Positions 8,584 through 16,243 of a stretch of 64,000 nucleotides of DNA are shown here, piece after piece. The stretch is from contig NZ_JBHIKW010000005.1 of the NCBI RefSeq assembly GCF_042138895.1, positions 248,001 to 312,000 of the forward strand, read 5' to 3'. Both the position numbers and the translations under genes were made by a program. A model generated the notes under the pieces. The model did no database searches. It was not told the DNA's origin and was given only the letters and a program-made list of their open reading frames with translations. The stretch's first letter is position 1; the number at the start of each line of letters is the position of its first letter. The stretch comes from Cedecea selenatireducens. Its GTDB lineage: Bacteria > Pseudomonadota > Gammaproteobacteria > Enterobacterales > Enterobacteriaceae.

Positions 8584-8801
8584 AACGTCGGGAACGTTTT
8601 GAACAGCGCTTGCGCTGGCCCCAAAGGGGTGAGCCTCATGGATGAGGCGAATACTAAAACGTCGGGAACGTTTTGAACAGCGCTTGCGCTGGCCCCGAAG
8701 GGGTGGGTATCAGGATGAGGCGAATACTAAAACGTCGGGAACGTTTTTGAACAGCGCTTGCGCTGGCCCGTAGGGCGAGTATCAGGATGATACGAGTAAT
8801 C
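8581..8801. repeat. Three tandem repeats of about 73 bp downstream of tRNA-Phe
   Basis: Units start at 8581, 8655 and 8728, each opening with TAAAACGTCGGGAACGTTTT and continuing with CAGCGCTTGCGCTGGCCC. Units one and two are 74 and 73 bp. Unit three has one extra T and diverges at its end. Each unit contains several small palindromes (AAAACGT/ACGTTTT, CAGCGC/GCGCTG, CCCC/GGGG). They lie on the 3' side of the minus-strand tRNA-Phe gene, beyond its terminator. The arrangement recalls the tandem repeats after tyrT in E. coli, but sequence relatedness was not tested. Confidence 0.8.
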
Positions 8802-8838
8802 GAACTTGTTCGATGAAGAGTCCAGACGCCAGAAAGCA

Positions 8839-8862
8839 AAAAACCAGCCCGTAGGCTGGTTT
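8839..8862 (-). terminator. Terminator of tRNA-Phe
   Basis: On the minus strand, AAACCAGCC, a four-base loop and GGCTGGTTT are followed by a T run. The hairpin starts about 11 bases after the tRNA 3' end. Confidence 0.85.
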
Positions 8863-8872
8863 CTTTGAATAG

Positions 8873-8948
8873 TGGTGCCCGGACTCGGAATCGAACCAAG
8901 GACACGGGGATTTTCAATCCCCTGCTCTACCGACTGAGCTATCCGGGC
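8873..8948 (-). tRNA. pheV: tRNA-Phe (GAA anticodon)
   Basis: A 76-base cloverleaf with encoded CCA end. The acceptor stem starts GCCCGGA, the D-arm is GCTCAGTCGGTAGAGC, the anticodon loop TTGAAAA lies in a GGGGA/TCCCC stem, the T-arm has GGTTCGATTCC, and the end is TCCGGGCACCA. It matches the E. coli tRNA-Phe sequence as remembered and sits in the pheV position next to speC. tRNA-Phe genes are common sites for island integration; here no integrase or attachment repeat was seen. Confidence 0.98.
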
Positions 8949-8958
8949 AACGGGGCGC

Positions 8959-8987
8959 ATTAAACCGTAAACCCCGTTCCGCGTCAA
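8959..8987 (-). promoter_or_regulatory. tRNA-Phe promoter
   Basis: On the minus strand TTGACG (8982–8987) and TTTAAT (8959–8964) are separated by 17 bases. The GC-rich discriminator GCGCCCC follows, typical of stringently controlled stable-RNA promoters. Confidence 0.85.
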
Positions 8988-9017
8988 TGGCTTTGTTGTA
9001 CAGCGCGGTGCGTTTGC

Positions 9018-9380
9018 ATGATTTATGTGCGGGCTGTTACAGACTTCATATTGAACCCCCTGGCAGAAGGTGCCATGATTGCGCCAATTTTGTTATTCAC
9101 TACGGGGCGCCTTGATGTTCACTCTCAATTCCCATGCATCTTTCGGGATGGCGCTCGTCCGTGCTGCTATTACCTTCCGAAGTCCCTTGCTCACCATGCG
9201 GTGAGGGCAATGTGTGCTCGCTGCAGGACATCAGTAAAATCAGACTCCGTCTGGTTTTACTGATGTCTGGCGGTCGAAGTGGATTCACACCTAAGACCCT
9301 CAGAACGCCTTCACCGGGGAATTTTCCCTTTGCCGTGCCGGTTGGCACTCACTCATCCTTGCAGACGGGGATTTGTGCTT
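9018..9380 (+). promoter_or_regulatory. speC upstream region with long hairpin
   Basis: The roughly 390 bases between the tRNA promoter and speC hold no convincing gene. A possible promoter is TTGAAC near 9052 with CATGAT 17 bases later. The main structure is an 18-base-pair inverted repeat at 9227–9267: GACATCAGTAAAATCAGA, loop CTCCG, then its complement with one G·T pair. If transcribed it forms a very stable stem about 115 bases before the speC start. It is not followed by a T run, so it is not a simple terminator. It may control message stability or translation of ornithine decarboxylase. Confidence 0.55.
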
Positions 9381-11516
9381 ATGAAATCATTGAAAATTGC
9401 CGCCAGCCACGATGTGGCTGCATTACTCTCAACGCATCGCGAAGTGGTTACGCTTGACGATACCGACTTCACCGATGTGGCGGCAGTTGTCATTTCCGTT
9501 GCGGATAGCCGCAGCGGTATTCTGGCCTTGCTCAAGCGCACGGGTTTTAATTTACCGGTATTCATTTTCAGCGAGGCCGCCGTTGATGGCTTGCCTGCGG
9601 TAACCGGCGTGATAACCGGGAAAGCGCAGGATTATCTGGAGCTGGAAACCGCGGCCAGTGATTACGAGGAAGACCTGCTGCCGCCGTTCTTCAACACGCT
9701 GACTAAGTACGTGGCGATGGACAACAGCACTTTTGCCTGCCCAGGCCACCAGCACGGCGAGTTCTTCAAAAAGCATCCTGCAGGCCGCCAGTTTTATGAT
9801 TTCTTCGGTGAGAACGTGTTTCGGGCCGATATGTGCAACGCAGACGTCAAGCTTGGGGATTTGCTGATCCACGAAGGCTCCGCCAAGCACGCGCAGAAGT
9901 TTGCCGCGAAAGTTTTCCATGCTGACAAAACCTATTTCGTGCTTAACGGCACCTCCGCCGCTAACAAAGTGGTGACCAACGCGCTGCTGACGCGCGGTGA
10001 CCTGGTCCTGTTTGACCGTAACAACCACAAATCTAACCATCACGGCGCACTCATCCAGGCCGGGGCGACGCCGGTTTATCTTGAGGCTTCCCGCAACCCA
10101 TTCGGTTTTATCGGCGGCATTGACGCGCACTGTTTTGATGAGAAATACCTGCGGGAGCTGATTGCGGAAGTGGCACCTGAGCGAGCTCAGGAAGCAAGGC
10201 CGTTCCGCCTGGCGGTTATACAACTGGGCACCTATGACGGTACGATTTATAACGCCCGGCAGGTGGTGGATAACATCGGCCATCTGTGCGATTACATCCT
10301 CTTCGACTCGGCATGGGTCGGCTACGAGCAGTTTATTCCGATGATGGCGGACTGTTCGCCGCTGCTGCTGGATCTGAACGAAAACGATCCTGGGATCTTT
10401 GTTACCCAGTCGGTTCACAAGCAGCAGGCCGGTTTCTCCCAGACCTCGCAGATCCATAAGAAAGACAACCATCTTCGGGGCCAGGCACGCTTCTGCCCGC
10501 ACAAGCGGCTGAACAATGCTTTCATGCTCCATGCCTCAACCAGCCCGTTCTATCCGCTGTTTGCCGCGCTGGACATAAACGCCAAGATTCATGAGGGTGA
10601 AAGCGGTCGTCGCCTGTGGGCGGAATGCGTGGCAATGGGCATTGAGGCCCGCAAGGCGATTATCGCCAACTGTAAGATGATCAAACCGTTCATTCCGCCG
10701 GAGGTCGCAGGGCGCCCGTGGCAGGATCATCCCACGGAGAAGATCGCGCAGGAACGCCGCTTCTTCAGCTTTGAGCCGGGTGAAAGCTGGCACGGCTTTG
10801 AAGGCTATGCGAAGGACGAATATTTTGTCGATCCCTGCAAGCTGCTGTTAACCACGCCGGGTATTGATCCGCAAACCGGCAGCTATACCGGGTTCGGCGT
10901 GCCTGCGGCGATCCTCGCTAACTATCTTCGCGAAAACGGCATTGTGCCGGAGAAGTCGGATCTTAACTCGATCCTGTTCCTGCTTACCCCTGCGGAAAGC
11001 CACGATAAGCTGGCTCAGCTGGTGGCGATGCTGGCGCAGTTTGAACAGCACATCGAGGACGACACGCCGCTGGCGGACGTGCTGCCAACGATTTATCAGA
11101 AATACCCGGTGCGTTACAAAGGCTACACGCTGCGTCAGCTTTGCCAGGAGATGCACGACCTGTACGTGAGCTTTGAAGTTAAAGAGCTACAGAAGGAGAT
11201 GTTCCGCAAGCAAAGCCTGCCCGCCGTGGCGGTGAACCCGCAGGACGCCAACATCGAGTTTATTCGTGGCAACGTGGAGCTGGTGCGTCTGAGTGAAGCC
11301 GAAGGGCGTATCGCGGCGGAAGGCGCGTTGCCTTACCCGCCTGGCGTGCTATGCGTGGTACCGGGTGAAGTTTGGGGCGGGGCGGCGCTGCGCTATTTCC
11401 TGGCGCTGGAAGAGGGCGTGAACATGCTGCCGGGCTTCTCGCCTGAGCTTCAGGGCGTGTATAGCGAGACGGATGCGGACGGTATTAAGCGGTTGTACGG
11501 TTATATGTTGAAGTAA
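9381..11516 (+). CDS. speC: Constitutive ornithine decarboxylase
   Basis: PLP-dependent enzyme of 711 residues, the same length as E. coli SpeC, converting ornithine to putrescine. Start ATG 9381 (MKSLKIAASHDVAAL) was chosen because it matches the E. coli N-terminus; the frame is open upstream but the extra residues look non-coding. Domains are an N-terminal flavodoxin-like wing, the fold-type I PLP domain with the Schiff-base lysine K347 in SVHKQQAGFSQ, and a C-terminal domain ending YSETDADGIKRLYGYMLK. Distinctive segments are FACPGHQHGEFFKKHPAG and NGTSAANKVV. nupG, next to speC in E. coli, is missing here and mltC follows convergently. Confidence 0.97.
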   Translation: MKSLKIAASHDVAALLSTHREVVTLDDTDFTDVAAVVISVADSRSGILALLKRTGFNLPVFIFSEAAVDGLPAVTGVITGKAQDYLELETAASDYEEDLLPPFFNTLTKYVAMDNSTFACPGHQHGEFFKKHPAGRQFYDFFGENVFRADMCNADVKLGDLLIHEGSAKHAQKFAAKVFHADKTYFVLNGTSAANKVVTNALLTRGDLVLFDRNNHKSNHHGALIQAGATPVYLEASRNPFGFIGGIDAHCFDEKYLRELIAEVAPERAQEARPFRLAVIQLGTYDGTIYNARQVVDNIGHLCDYILFDSAWVGYEQFIPMMADCSPLLLDLNENDPGIFVTQSVHKQQAGFSQTSQIHKKDNHLRGQARFCPHKRLNNAFMLHASTSPFYPLFAALDINAKIHEGESGRRLWAECVAMGIEARKAIIANCKMIKPFIPPEVAGRPWQDHPTEKIAQERRFFSFEPGESWHGFEGYAKDEYFVDPCKLLLTTPGIDPQTGSYTGFGVPAAILANYLRENGIVPEKSDLNSILFLLTPAESHDKLAQLVAMLAQFEQHIEDDTPLADVLPTIYQKYPVRYKGYTLRQLCQEMHDLYVSFEVKELQKEMFRKQSLPAVAVNPQDANIEFIRGNVELVRLSEAEGRIAAEGALPYPPGVLCVVPGEVWGGAALRYFLALEEGVNMLPGFSPELQGVYSETDADGIKRLYGYMLK

Positions 11517-11527
11517 GAGGGAATGGC

Positions 11528-11580
11528 CCCTCACCCCGGCCCTCTCCCCAGGGGGGCGAGGGAGCAAACAAGGGTGAGGG
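11528..11580. repeat. Intergenic palindromic repeat (second copy)
   Basis: Bounded by CCCTCACCC (11528–11536) and GGGTGAGGG (11572–11580), with an inner CCTCTCCCC and GGGGGGCGAGG hairpin. It belongs to the element family seen at 1025–1195 and separates the convergent speC and mltC genes, where it may serve as a two-way transcription barrier. Confidence 0.75.
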
Positions 11581-11592
11581 TATCCGTCTAAA

Positions 11593-12672
11593 CTACCGCC
11601 GGCGGTAACTCTTCTGCGCGGTGTTCACCTTATACAGATAGTGACGAGACTCAGCGGAAGGGTGGCGCGTTGTCAGCGTCTGGTAGACGTCGCCCGGCCC
11701 CATGCTGTTAATCAGGCTGAATGCCTGAGTTTTGTCGTTGGAGAACACTCTCAGCACGCTGCCCGCGCCGCCGTTATAAGCGGTGATAACCGCATAGCGA
11801 CGTGACGTTGGGTTATCAATCTGCCCCAGATAGCTGTTTTGCAGAATCGCCAGATAAGCCGTGCCGGTATCGATATTGCTTTCCGGATCGAACAGGAAGC
11901 TGCGGCTTGGTTTACCCCATTTCCCCTGAGCCTTGAACACGTCAACTCCGGCGCTGTGCTGCACAACCTGCATCAGGCCCAGCGCATCCGCGTGGCTTAC
12001 CGCATACGGGTTAAAGCTCGATTCCGTCTGCATGATAGCCAGGATCAGTGACTCTTCTACGCCGTATTTCTTCGAGGCTTTACGCACCATGCCAAGGTAC
12101 TTATGGGCACGCTTGTCGAGGTGGTTAGGCACAAGGTTGATGGTCACGCTATAGACTATTTTCAGCCCGGTACTGCGCTTTTGCAGGCGCGTTTGCAGCA
12201 GATAGTCAGCAAACTTCGTGGCGCGCCCTTCCCAGCGGATCGGCTGGCCGGTGTTATCCACCACCTGTCCGTAAAGGAACGGTTCTTTGGAAATCTGGAC
12301 GTCGTTGGCGTCAGAATAAAGATCGATCGAACCCGGATCGTCGCCCATCAGCAGGGTGGTAACGATCGCCTGGCGCAGGTGCGCGGCAGGATCGGTTCCC
12401 GCGATGGTCTCAACGGTGATGGTACCTTCGTCGAAGTTAATGTGGCTACGCGTCAGATATTGGTCGGTGTATTTGACGTAATCTTTCGGGCCTGCAATCA
12501 GTACCTCTTTCATCCCCCAGATATTTTCAATGTTGTTGGCAAATTGCCCCATTAAAATATCGAACCCGTTGGTGTCCTTGATAAACGCGTCGTTGTAGGC
12601 GTCGTCGTTTTTTTTGCTCGAACAGGAGATCAGCAACGGGGCCACAAGAGCCAGCGCGAGAAGTTTTTTCAT
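11593..12672 (-). CDS. mltC: Membrane-bound lytic murein transglycosylase C
   Basis: Outer-membrane lipoprotein of 359 residues that cleaves peptidoglycan glycan strands to 1,6-anhydromuropeptides. The start at 12672 gives MKKLLALALVAPLLISCSS, a signal peptide with lipobox LISC; the adjacent upstream ATG (12675) adds only one Met. The SLT domain in the C-terminal half carries the catalytic glutamate in AIMQTESSFNPYAVS and the typical ALGLMQV and AYNGGAG motifs. The C-terminus HYLYKVNTAQKSYRRR matches E. coli. It is the last gene of mutY–yggX–mltC on the minus strand, 43 bases after yggX. Confidence 0.96.
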   Translation of the reverse strand: MKKLLALALVAPLLISCSSKKNDDAYNDAFIKDTNGFDILMGQFANNIENIWGMKEVLIAGPKDYVKYTDQYLTRSHINFDEGTITVETIAGTDPAAHLRQAIVTTLLMGDDPGSIDLYSDANDVQISKEPFLYGQVVDNTGQPIRWEGRATKFADYLLQTRLQKRSTGLKIVYSVTINLVPNHLDKRAHKYLGMVRKASKKYGVEESLILAIMQTESSFNPYAVSHADALGLMQVVQHSAGVDVFKAQGKWGKPSRSFLFDPESNIDTGTAYLAILQNSYLGQIDNPTSRRYAVITAYNGGAGSVLRVFSNDKTQAFSLINSMGPGDVYQTLTTRHPSAESRHYLYKVNTAQKSYRRR

Positions 12673-12715
12673 CATTCCGTGTATGCGTGTTGTGTTTGCA
12701 AAAAGGTGCCGACGA

Positions 12716-12991
12716 TTACTGTTTTTCTGGCGGGGTGAAGCCTTCGATATGGACTTCTTTCCCTTCAAACAGGAAATTGACCATCTCGTTTTCCAGCTCT
12801 TTTCGGTGCTCCGGGTTCATCATGCTCATCTTTCTTTCATTGATAAGCATGGTTTGCTTGGACTGCCACTGCGCCCATGCTTCTTTGGAGATTTCGTTGT
12901 AGATTCGCTTGCCCAGCTCGCCCGGGTACAGCTGGAAATCCTGGCCTTCAGCGTCGCGCTGCAGGTAAGTACAAAAAATCGTTCTGCTCAT
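12716..12991 (-). CDS. yggX: Probable Fe(2+)-trafficking protein
   Basis: Small cytoplasmic protein of 91 residues, nearly identical in length and pattern to E. coli YggX. The N-terminal MSRTIFCTYLQRDAEG carries the conserved Cys7. YggX is known to protect iron–sulfur clusters from oxidative damage and belongs to the SoxRS response in E. coli. It starts two bases after the mutY stop codon, so translation is probably coupled; MutY itself has a 4Fe-4S cluster. Confidence 0.96.
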   Translation of the reverse strand: MSRTIFCTYLQRDAEGQDFQLYPGELGKRIYNEISKEAWAQWQSKQTMLINERKMSMMNPEHRKELENEMVNFLFEGKEVHIEGFTPPEKQ

Positions 12992-12993
12992 GA

Positions 12994-14076
12994 TTATTCC
13001 TCTTCTTCGGCGCGAACGGGCGCTAAGGCAACCGGTTCGGCACGCAATTGTTGTAGCAGGCGCTCTACTGGAGCCGCCAGCCCGACGGATTGTGGCTGGC
13101 CTAAGTTATACCAGAGAGCGGGGCCTTCATCCATGCAGCCGCCCGTAGACGACACCGGAAGCCACATTGGCACAATATCCAAATGGAAATGGCTAAAGGT
13201 ATGGCGGAAAGCCGTTAACTGCGTGAGATTATCGGCCGGAATTCCGCGCTGTTCCAGCCAGTTATGCAGTTCCTGTTCGTCAGAAAACTGTGGGAAGCAG
13301 AATAATCCGCCCCATAGTCCAACGGCCGGGCGCTGTGCCAGAAATACTTCATCGCCATGCTGCATCATCAGCATATAGCCGGTGCGTTCCGGTAGCGTCA
13401 CTTTAGGCTTCTTGCCGGGATAATTAGCCCAGCTGTGATTAGCATAAGACACGCAGCCGTTGCTCAGCGGGCAAAGTTCGCACTTGGGTTTTGAGCGCGT
13501 GCAGACCATCGCGCCCAGATCCATCATCGCCTGATTAAACTGGCTTACACCTTGCGCCGGAGTGACTCGTTCGCTTATTTCCCAGAGGCGGTTTTCGACC
13601 TCTTTTTTACCCGGCCAGCCGGAAACGGCATAGCAACGCGCGAGCACGCGCTTAACGTTGCCGTCGAGAATAGGGAAGTGTTTGCCCAACGAAAGAGACA
13701 GAATCGCGCCTGCGGTTGAGCGTCCAACACCCGGCAAATCCGCGACTTCTTCATACGTTTGTGGGAAAACGCCACCGTGTTTATCGGCAACCTGTTGCGC
13801 GGCTTTATGCAGATTACGGGCGCGGGCGTAGTAGCCCAGGCCGGTCCACAGATGCAGCACTTCATCCAGCGGCGCTTTTGCCAGATCGGTCACGGTGGGG
13901 AAGCGCGCCATAAAGCGCTCAAAATAAGGGATAACCGTCGCGACCTGGGTTTGTTGCAACATCACCTCAGAGAGCCATACTTTATAAGGCGTTTTCTCCT
14001 GCTGCCACGGCAGGGTTTTGCGCCCATACTTGTGGTACCAGTCGAGGACTTGTTGGGAGAATTGAGGAGCTTGCAT
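12994..14076 (-). CDS. mutY: Adenine DNA glycosylase
   Basis: Base-excision repair enzyme of 360 residues that removes adenine mispaired with 8-oxoguanine. Start at 14076 (MQAPQFSQQVLDWYHKYGRKTLPW) follows the E. coli protein; the frame is open farther upstream but runs into the divergent trmB control region. The helix-hairpin-helix VADLPGVGRSTAGAIL is followed by catalytic Asp in LDGNVKRVLAR. Four cysteines in CTRSKPKCELCPLSNGC bind the 4Fe-4S cluster. A C-terminal Nudix-like domain (GLWGGLFCFPQF, FRHTFSHFHLDIVP) recognises 8-oxoG. First gene of the mutY–yggX–mltC operon. Confidence 0.96.
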   Translation of the reverse strand: MQAPQFSQQVLDWYHKYGRKTLPWQQEKTPYKVWLSEVMLQQTQVATVIPYFERFMARFPTVTDLAKAPLDEVLHLWTGLGYYARARNLHKAAQQVADKHGGVFPQTYEEVADLPGVGRSTAGAILSLSLGKHFPILDGNVKRVLARCYAVSGWPGKKEVENRLWEISERVTPAQGVSQFNQAMMDLGAMVCTRSKPKCELCPLSNGCVSYANHSWANYPGKKPKVTLPERTGYMLMMQHGDEVFLAQRPAVGLWGGLFCFPQFSDEQELHNWLEQRGIPADNLTQLTAFRHTFSHFHLDIVPMWLPVSSTGGCMDEGPALWYNLGQPQSVGLAAPVERLLQQLRAEPVALAPVRAEEEE

Positions 14077-14231
14077 CGTCAACGCGGGATATCCGGCAAA
14101 GGTGTAATAAAGGTGCCGATTCCAGCACAGAGGCGTAAAGCTGTAAACCGGAACTTTCTGCCACTTGCTTCTCATCCTTAACTTTGGATAATGCCCGTTT
14201 CCCGAACACTAAGCGAAGCGTTAAGAAAACC

Positions 14232-14951
14232 ATGAAGAATGACGTCATTTCACCGGAATTTAATGAAGAAGGCCGTGTACTGCGCCGCATCCGCAGCTTT
14301 GTCCGTCGCCAGGGGCGTCTGACAAAAGGCCAGCAGCACGCGCTGGATAACTACTGGCCGGTGATGGGCGTTGAGTTCCAGGCCGAGCCTGCCGACTTTA
14401 GCGAGATTTTTGGCCGCGAAGCGCCGGTCACGCTGGAAATCGGTTTTGGTATGGGCACTTCGCTGGTGGCCATGGCGCAAACCAATCCGCAGCACAACTA
14501 CCTCGGTATTGAAGTGCATTCACCGGGCGTGGGCGCCTGCCTGAGCACCGCGCATGAAGCCGGCGTGGAGAACCTCCGCGTGATGTGCCACGACGCGGTG
14601 GAAGTGTTGGAAAACATGATTCCTGACAATTCTTTGAACATGGTTCAGCTGTTTTTCCCTGATCCATGGCATAAAGCGCGTCATAATAAACGCCGTATCG
14701 TTCAGGTACCGTTTGCTGACCTTGTGAAGCGTAAGCTGAAGCTGGGCGGCGTGTTCCATATGGCAACCGACTGGGAACCTTATGCTGAACATATGCTCGA
14801 AGTGATGTCCTCTATCGAAGGGTATAAAAACCAGTCGGAGAGTCACGACTACGTACCGCGTCCGGACTCACGTCCAGTGACCAAATTTGAACAACGTGGC
14901 CATCGTCTTGGCCACGGCGTATGGGACTTAATGTTCGAGAGGGTGAAATAA
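14232..14951 (+). CDS. trmB: tRNA (guanine-N7-)-methyltransferase
   Basis: SAM-dependent enzyme of 239 residues that makes m7G46 in the variable loop of tRNAs. The start at 14232 (MKNDVISPEF) matches E. coli; an in-frame ATG at 14184 would add 16 residues without support. The SAM motif is LEIGFGMGTSLVAMA and the signature FFPDPWHKARHNKRR is diagnostic for TrmB. The C-terminal TKFEQRGHRLGHGVWDLMFERVK is conserved. Divergent from mutY; the stop codon overlaps the yggL start in TAATG. Confidence 0.96.
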   Translation: MKNDVISPEFNEEGRVLRRIRSFVRRQGRLTKGQQHALDNYWPVMGVEFQAEPADFSEIFGREAPVTLEIGFGMGTSLVAMAQTNPQHNYLGIEVHSPGVGACLSTAHEAGVENLRVMCHDAVEVLENMIPDNSLNMVQLFFPDPWHKARHNKRRIVQVPFADLVKRKLKLGGVFHMATDWEPYAEHMLEVMSSIEGYKNQSESHDYVPRPDSRPVTKFEQRGHRLGHGVWDLMFERVK

Positions 14952-15277
14952 TGGCAAAGAATCGTAGCCGTCGTCTGCGTAAGAAAATGCACATCGAAGA
15001 GTTCCAGGAACTGGGGTTCTCGATTGCCTGGCGCTTCCCGGAGGGCACTTCCGAAGAGCAAATCGATAAAACCGTGGACGAGCTGATCGCTGAAGTGATT
15101 GCGCCGAACAAGCTGGCGTTTGACGGCAGTGGTTACCTGGTCTGGGAAGGTCTGGTGTGCATGGAAGAGATTGGCAAATGCACCGAAGAGCATCAGGCGC
15201 TGGTGCGTAAATGGTTAGAAGACCGCAAGCTCGAAGATGTTCGCATTAGCGATCTGTTCGACGTCTGGTGGGACTAA
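14951..15277 (+). CDS. yggL: YggL family protein (50S ribosome-binding DUF469 protein)
   Basis: 108-residue protein starting MAKNRSRRLRKKMHIEEFQ, with the highly basic N-terminus and tryptophan-rich C-terminus (LFDVWWD) typical of YggL. Work on a pseudomonad homologue places it on the 50S subunit; its precise function is not settled. ATG 14951 overlaps the trmB stop by one base, so it is translationally coupled. A strong terminator follows. Confidence 0.95.
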   Translation: MAKNRSRRLRKKMHIEEFQELGFSIAWRFPEGTSEEQIDKTVDELIAEVIAPNKLAFDGSGYLVWEGLVCMEEIGKCTEEHQALVRKWLEDRKLEDVRISDLFDVWWD

Positions 15278-15292
15278 GCGTTAGCAAAAAAC

Positions 15293-15320
15293 AGGCTGGT
15301 TAATTAACCAGCCTTTTTTT
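15293..15320 (+). terminator. Terminator of trmB–yggL
   Basis: AGGCTGGTTAATTAACCAGCC is nearly perfectly self-complementary and is followed by seven T residues, 15 bases after the yggL stop. Confidence 0.9.
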
Positions 15321-15346
15321 CAGGAGCTGATTTTTCAGGAGAGAAT

Positions 15347-16063
15347 ATGATCCGTAAGGTTCTTTTAGGCGCACTGCTGGTCACCGCCGCTTCGGCGCAC
15401 GCTGACTATCAGTGCAGCGTAAATCCACGCGATGACGTGGTCATTAGCCCGCAGTCCGTTCAGGTCGTGGGTGAGAACGGCAACCTGGTGATTGCGCCTG
15501 ACGGCAGCGTCAAATACAACGGCGTTCAGAAGACGCTGAGCGCGGCACAGCGCCAGCAGGCGTTGAACTACCAAAAAGCTCTGCGCACGGATTTACCGTG
15601 GATTGATAACGGTGCCCGTTCTCGCGTAGAGAAAAGCCGCATAGCGCTGGACGGCATTATTGCGAAGCAGGTCGGAGAGAGCAGCAGCATGCGCAGCCGC
15701 CTGACCAAGCTGGATGCCCAGCTAAAAGAGCAGATGAACCGTATTATCGAGCGCCGCCAGGACGGGCTGACGTTCCACTATAAAGCCGTCGATCAGGTGA
15801 GGGCCGATGGCCAGCAGTTGGTGAACCAGGCGATGGGCGGCATTCTGCAGGACAGCATTAATGAAATGGGCGCGCAGGCGGTGCTGAAAGGCGGCGGCAA
15901 CCCGCTGCAGAATGTGCTGGGTAACCTCGGCGGCCTGCAAACGGCGGTTCAGAACGAGTGGAATAATCAGGAAGCGGATTTTCAGAAGTTCGGTAAAGAT
16001 GTGTGTGACCGCGTGATCACCCTTGAGCAGAGCCGCAAGGCGCTGGTGAGCGGGCTTAAGTAA
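15347..16063 (+). CDS. yggN: YggN, DUF2884 periplasmic protein
   Basis: 238 residues with signal peptide MIRKVLLGALLVTAASAHA. The mature part has two cysteines far apart (QCSVNPRDD near the start, KDVCDRVITLE near the end) that may pair. The DUF2884 central region has long charged helices (SSSMRSRLTKLDAQLKEQMNR). Function is unknown. AGGAGAGAAT precedes ATG 15347. It appears to be its own unit between the yggL terminator and ansB. Confidence 0.93.
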   Translation: MIRKVLLGALLVTAASAHADYQCSVNPRDDVVISPQSVQVVGENGNLVIAPDGSVKYNGVQKTLSAAQRQQALNYQKALRTDLPWIDNGARSRVEKSRIALDGIIAKQVGESSSMRSRLTKLDAQLKEQMNRIIERRQDGLTFHYKAVDQVRADGQQLVNQAMGGILQDSINEMGAQAVLKGGGNPLQNVLGNLGGLQTAVQNEWNNQEADFQKFGKDVCDRVITLEQSRKALVSGLK

Positions 16064-16243
16064 TCCAGAGGCCGGCTCTCTCCCGGCCGCTTCCTGCGGT
16101 TTATTAGTATTTTCTGTTCATTGGTTTCTATATCTAATAATCGTGATTATTAGAGAGCGTTTATCTGGTTAATGGGCTGTAGTCACATTATTCATCTTTG
16201 ATGCTGGGATAATGCGGCAAATTCACATAACTGGAGAAATAAA

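Noticed and set aside
8581..8801. CRISPR-like array
   Set aside because: The 73-bp units are contiguous with no unique spacers and no cas genes lie nearby, so this is a tandem repeat and not a CRISPR.
8654..8987. Minus-strand open frames of 86–87 residues covering the tRNA-Phe gene and repeats
   Set aside because: They are translations through a tRNA, its terminator and tandem repeats; such frames are common annotation artefacts at tRNA loci.
9134..9457. 107-codon frame crossing the speC leader hairpin and the speC start
   Set aside because: It overlaps the speC start out of frame, has no good ribosome site, and its sequence follows the hairpin rather than any protein pattern. A leader-peptide role like speFL was considered but no similarity was seen.
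16064..16243. CRP and FNR sites in front of ansB
   Set aside because: Expected from E. coli, and several TCACA/TGAT half-sites exist, but none forms a full palindrome good enough to report.
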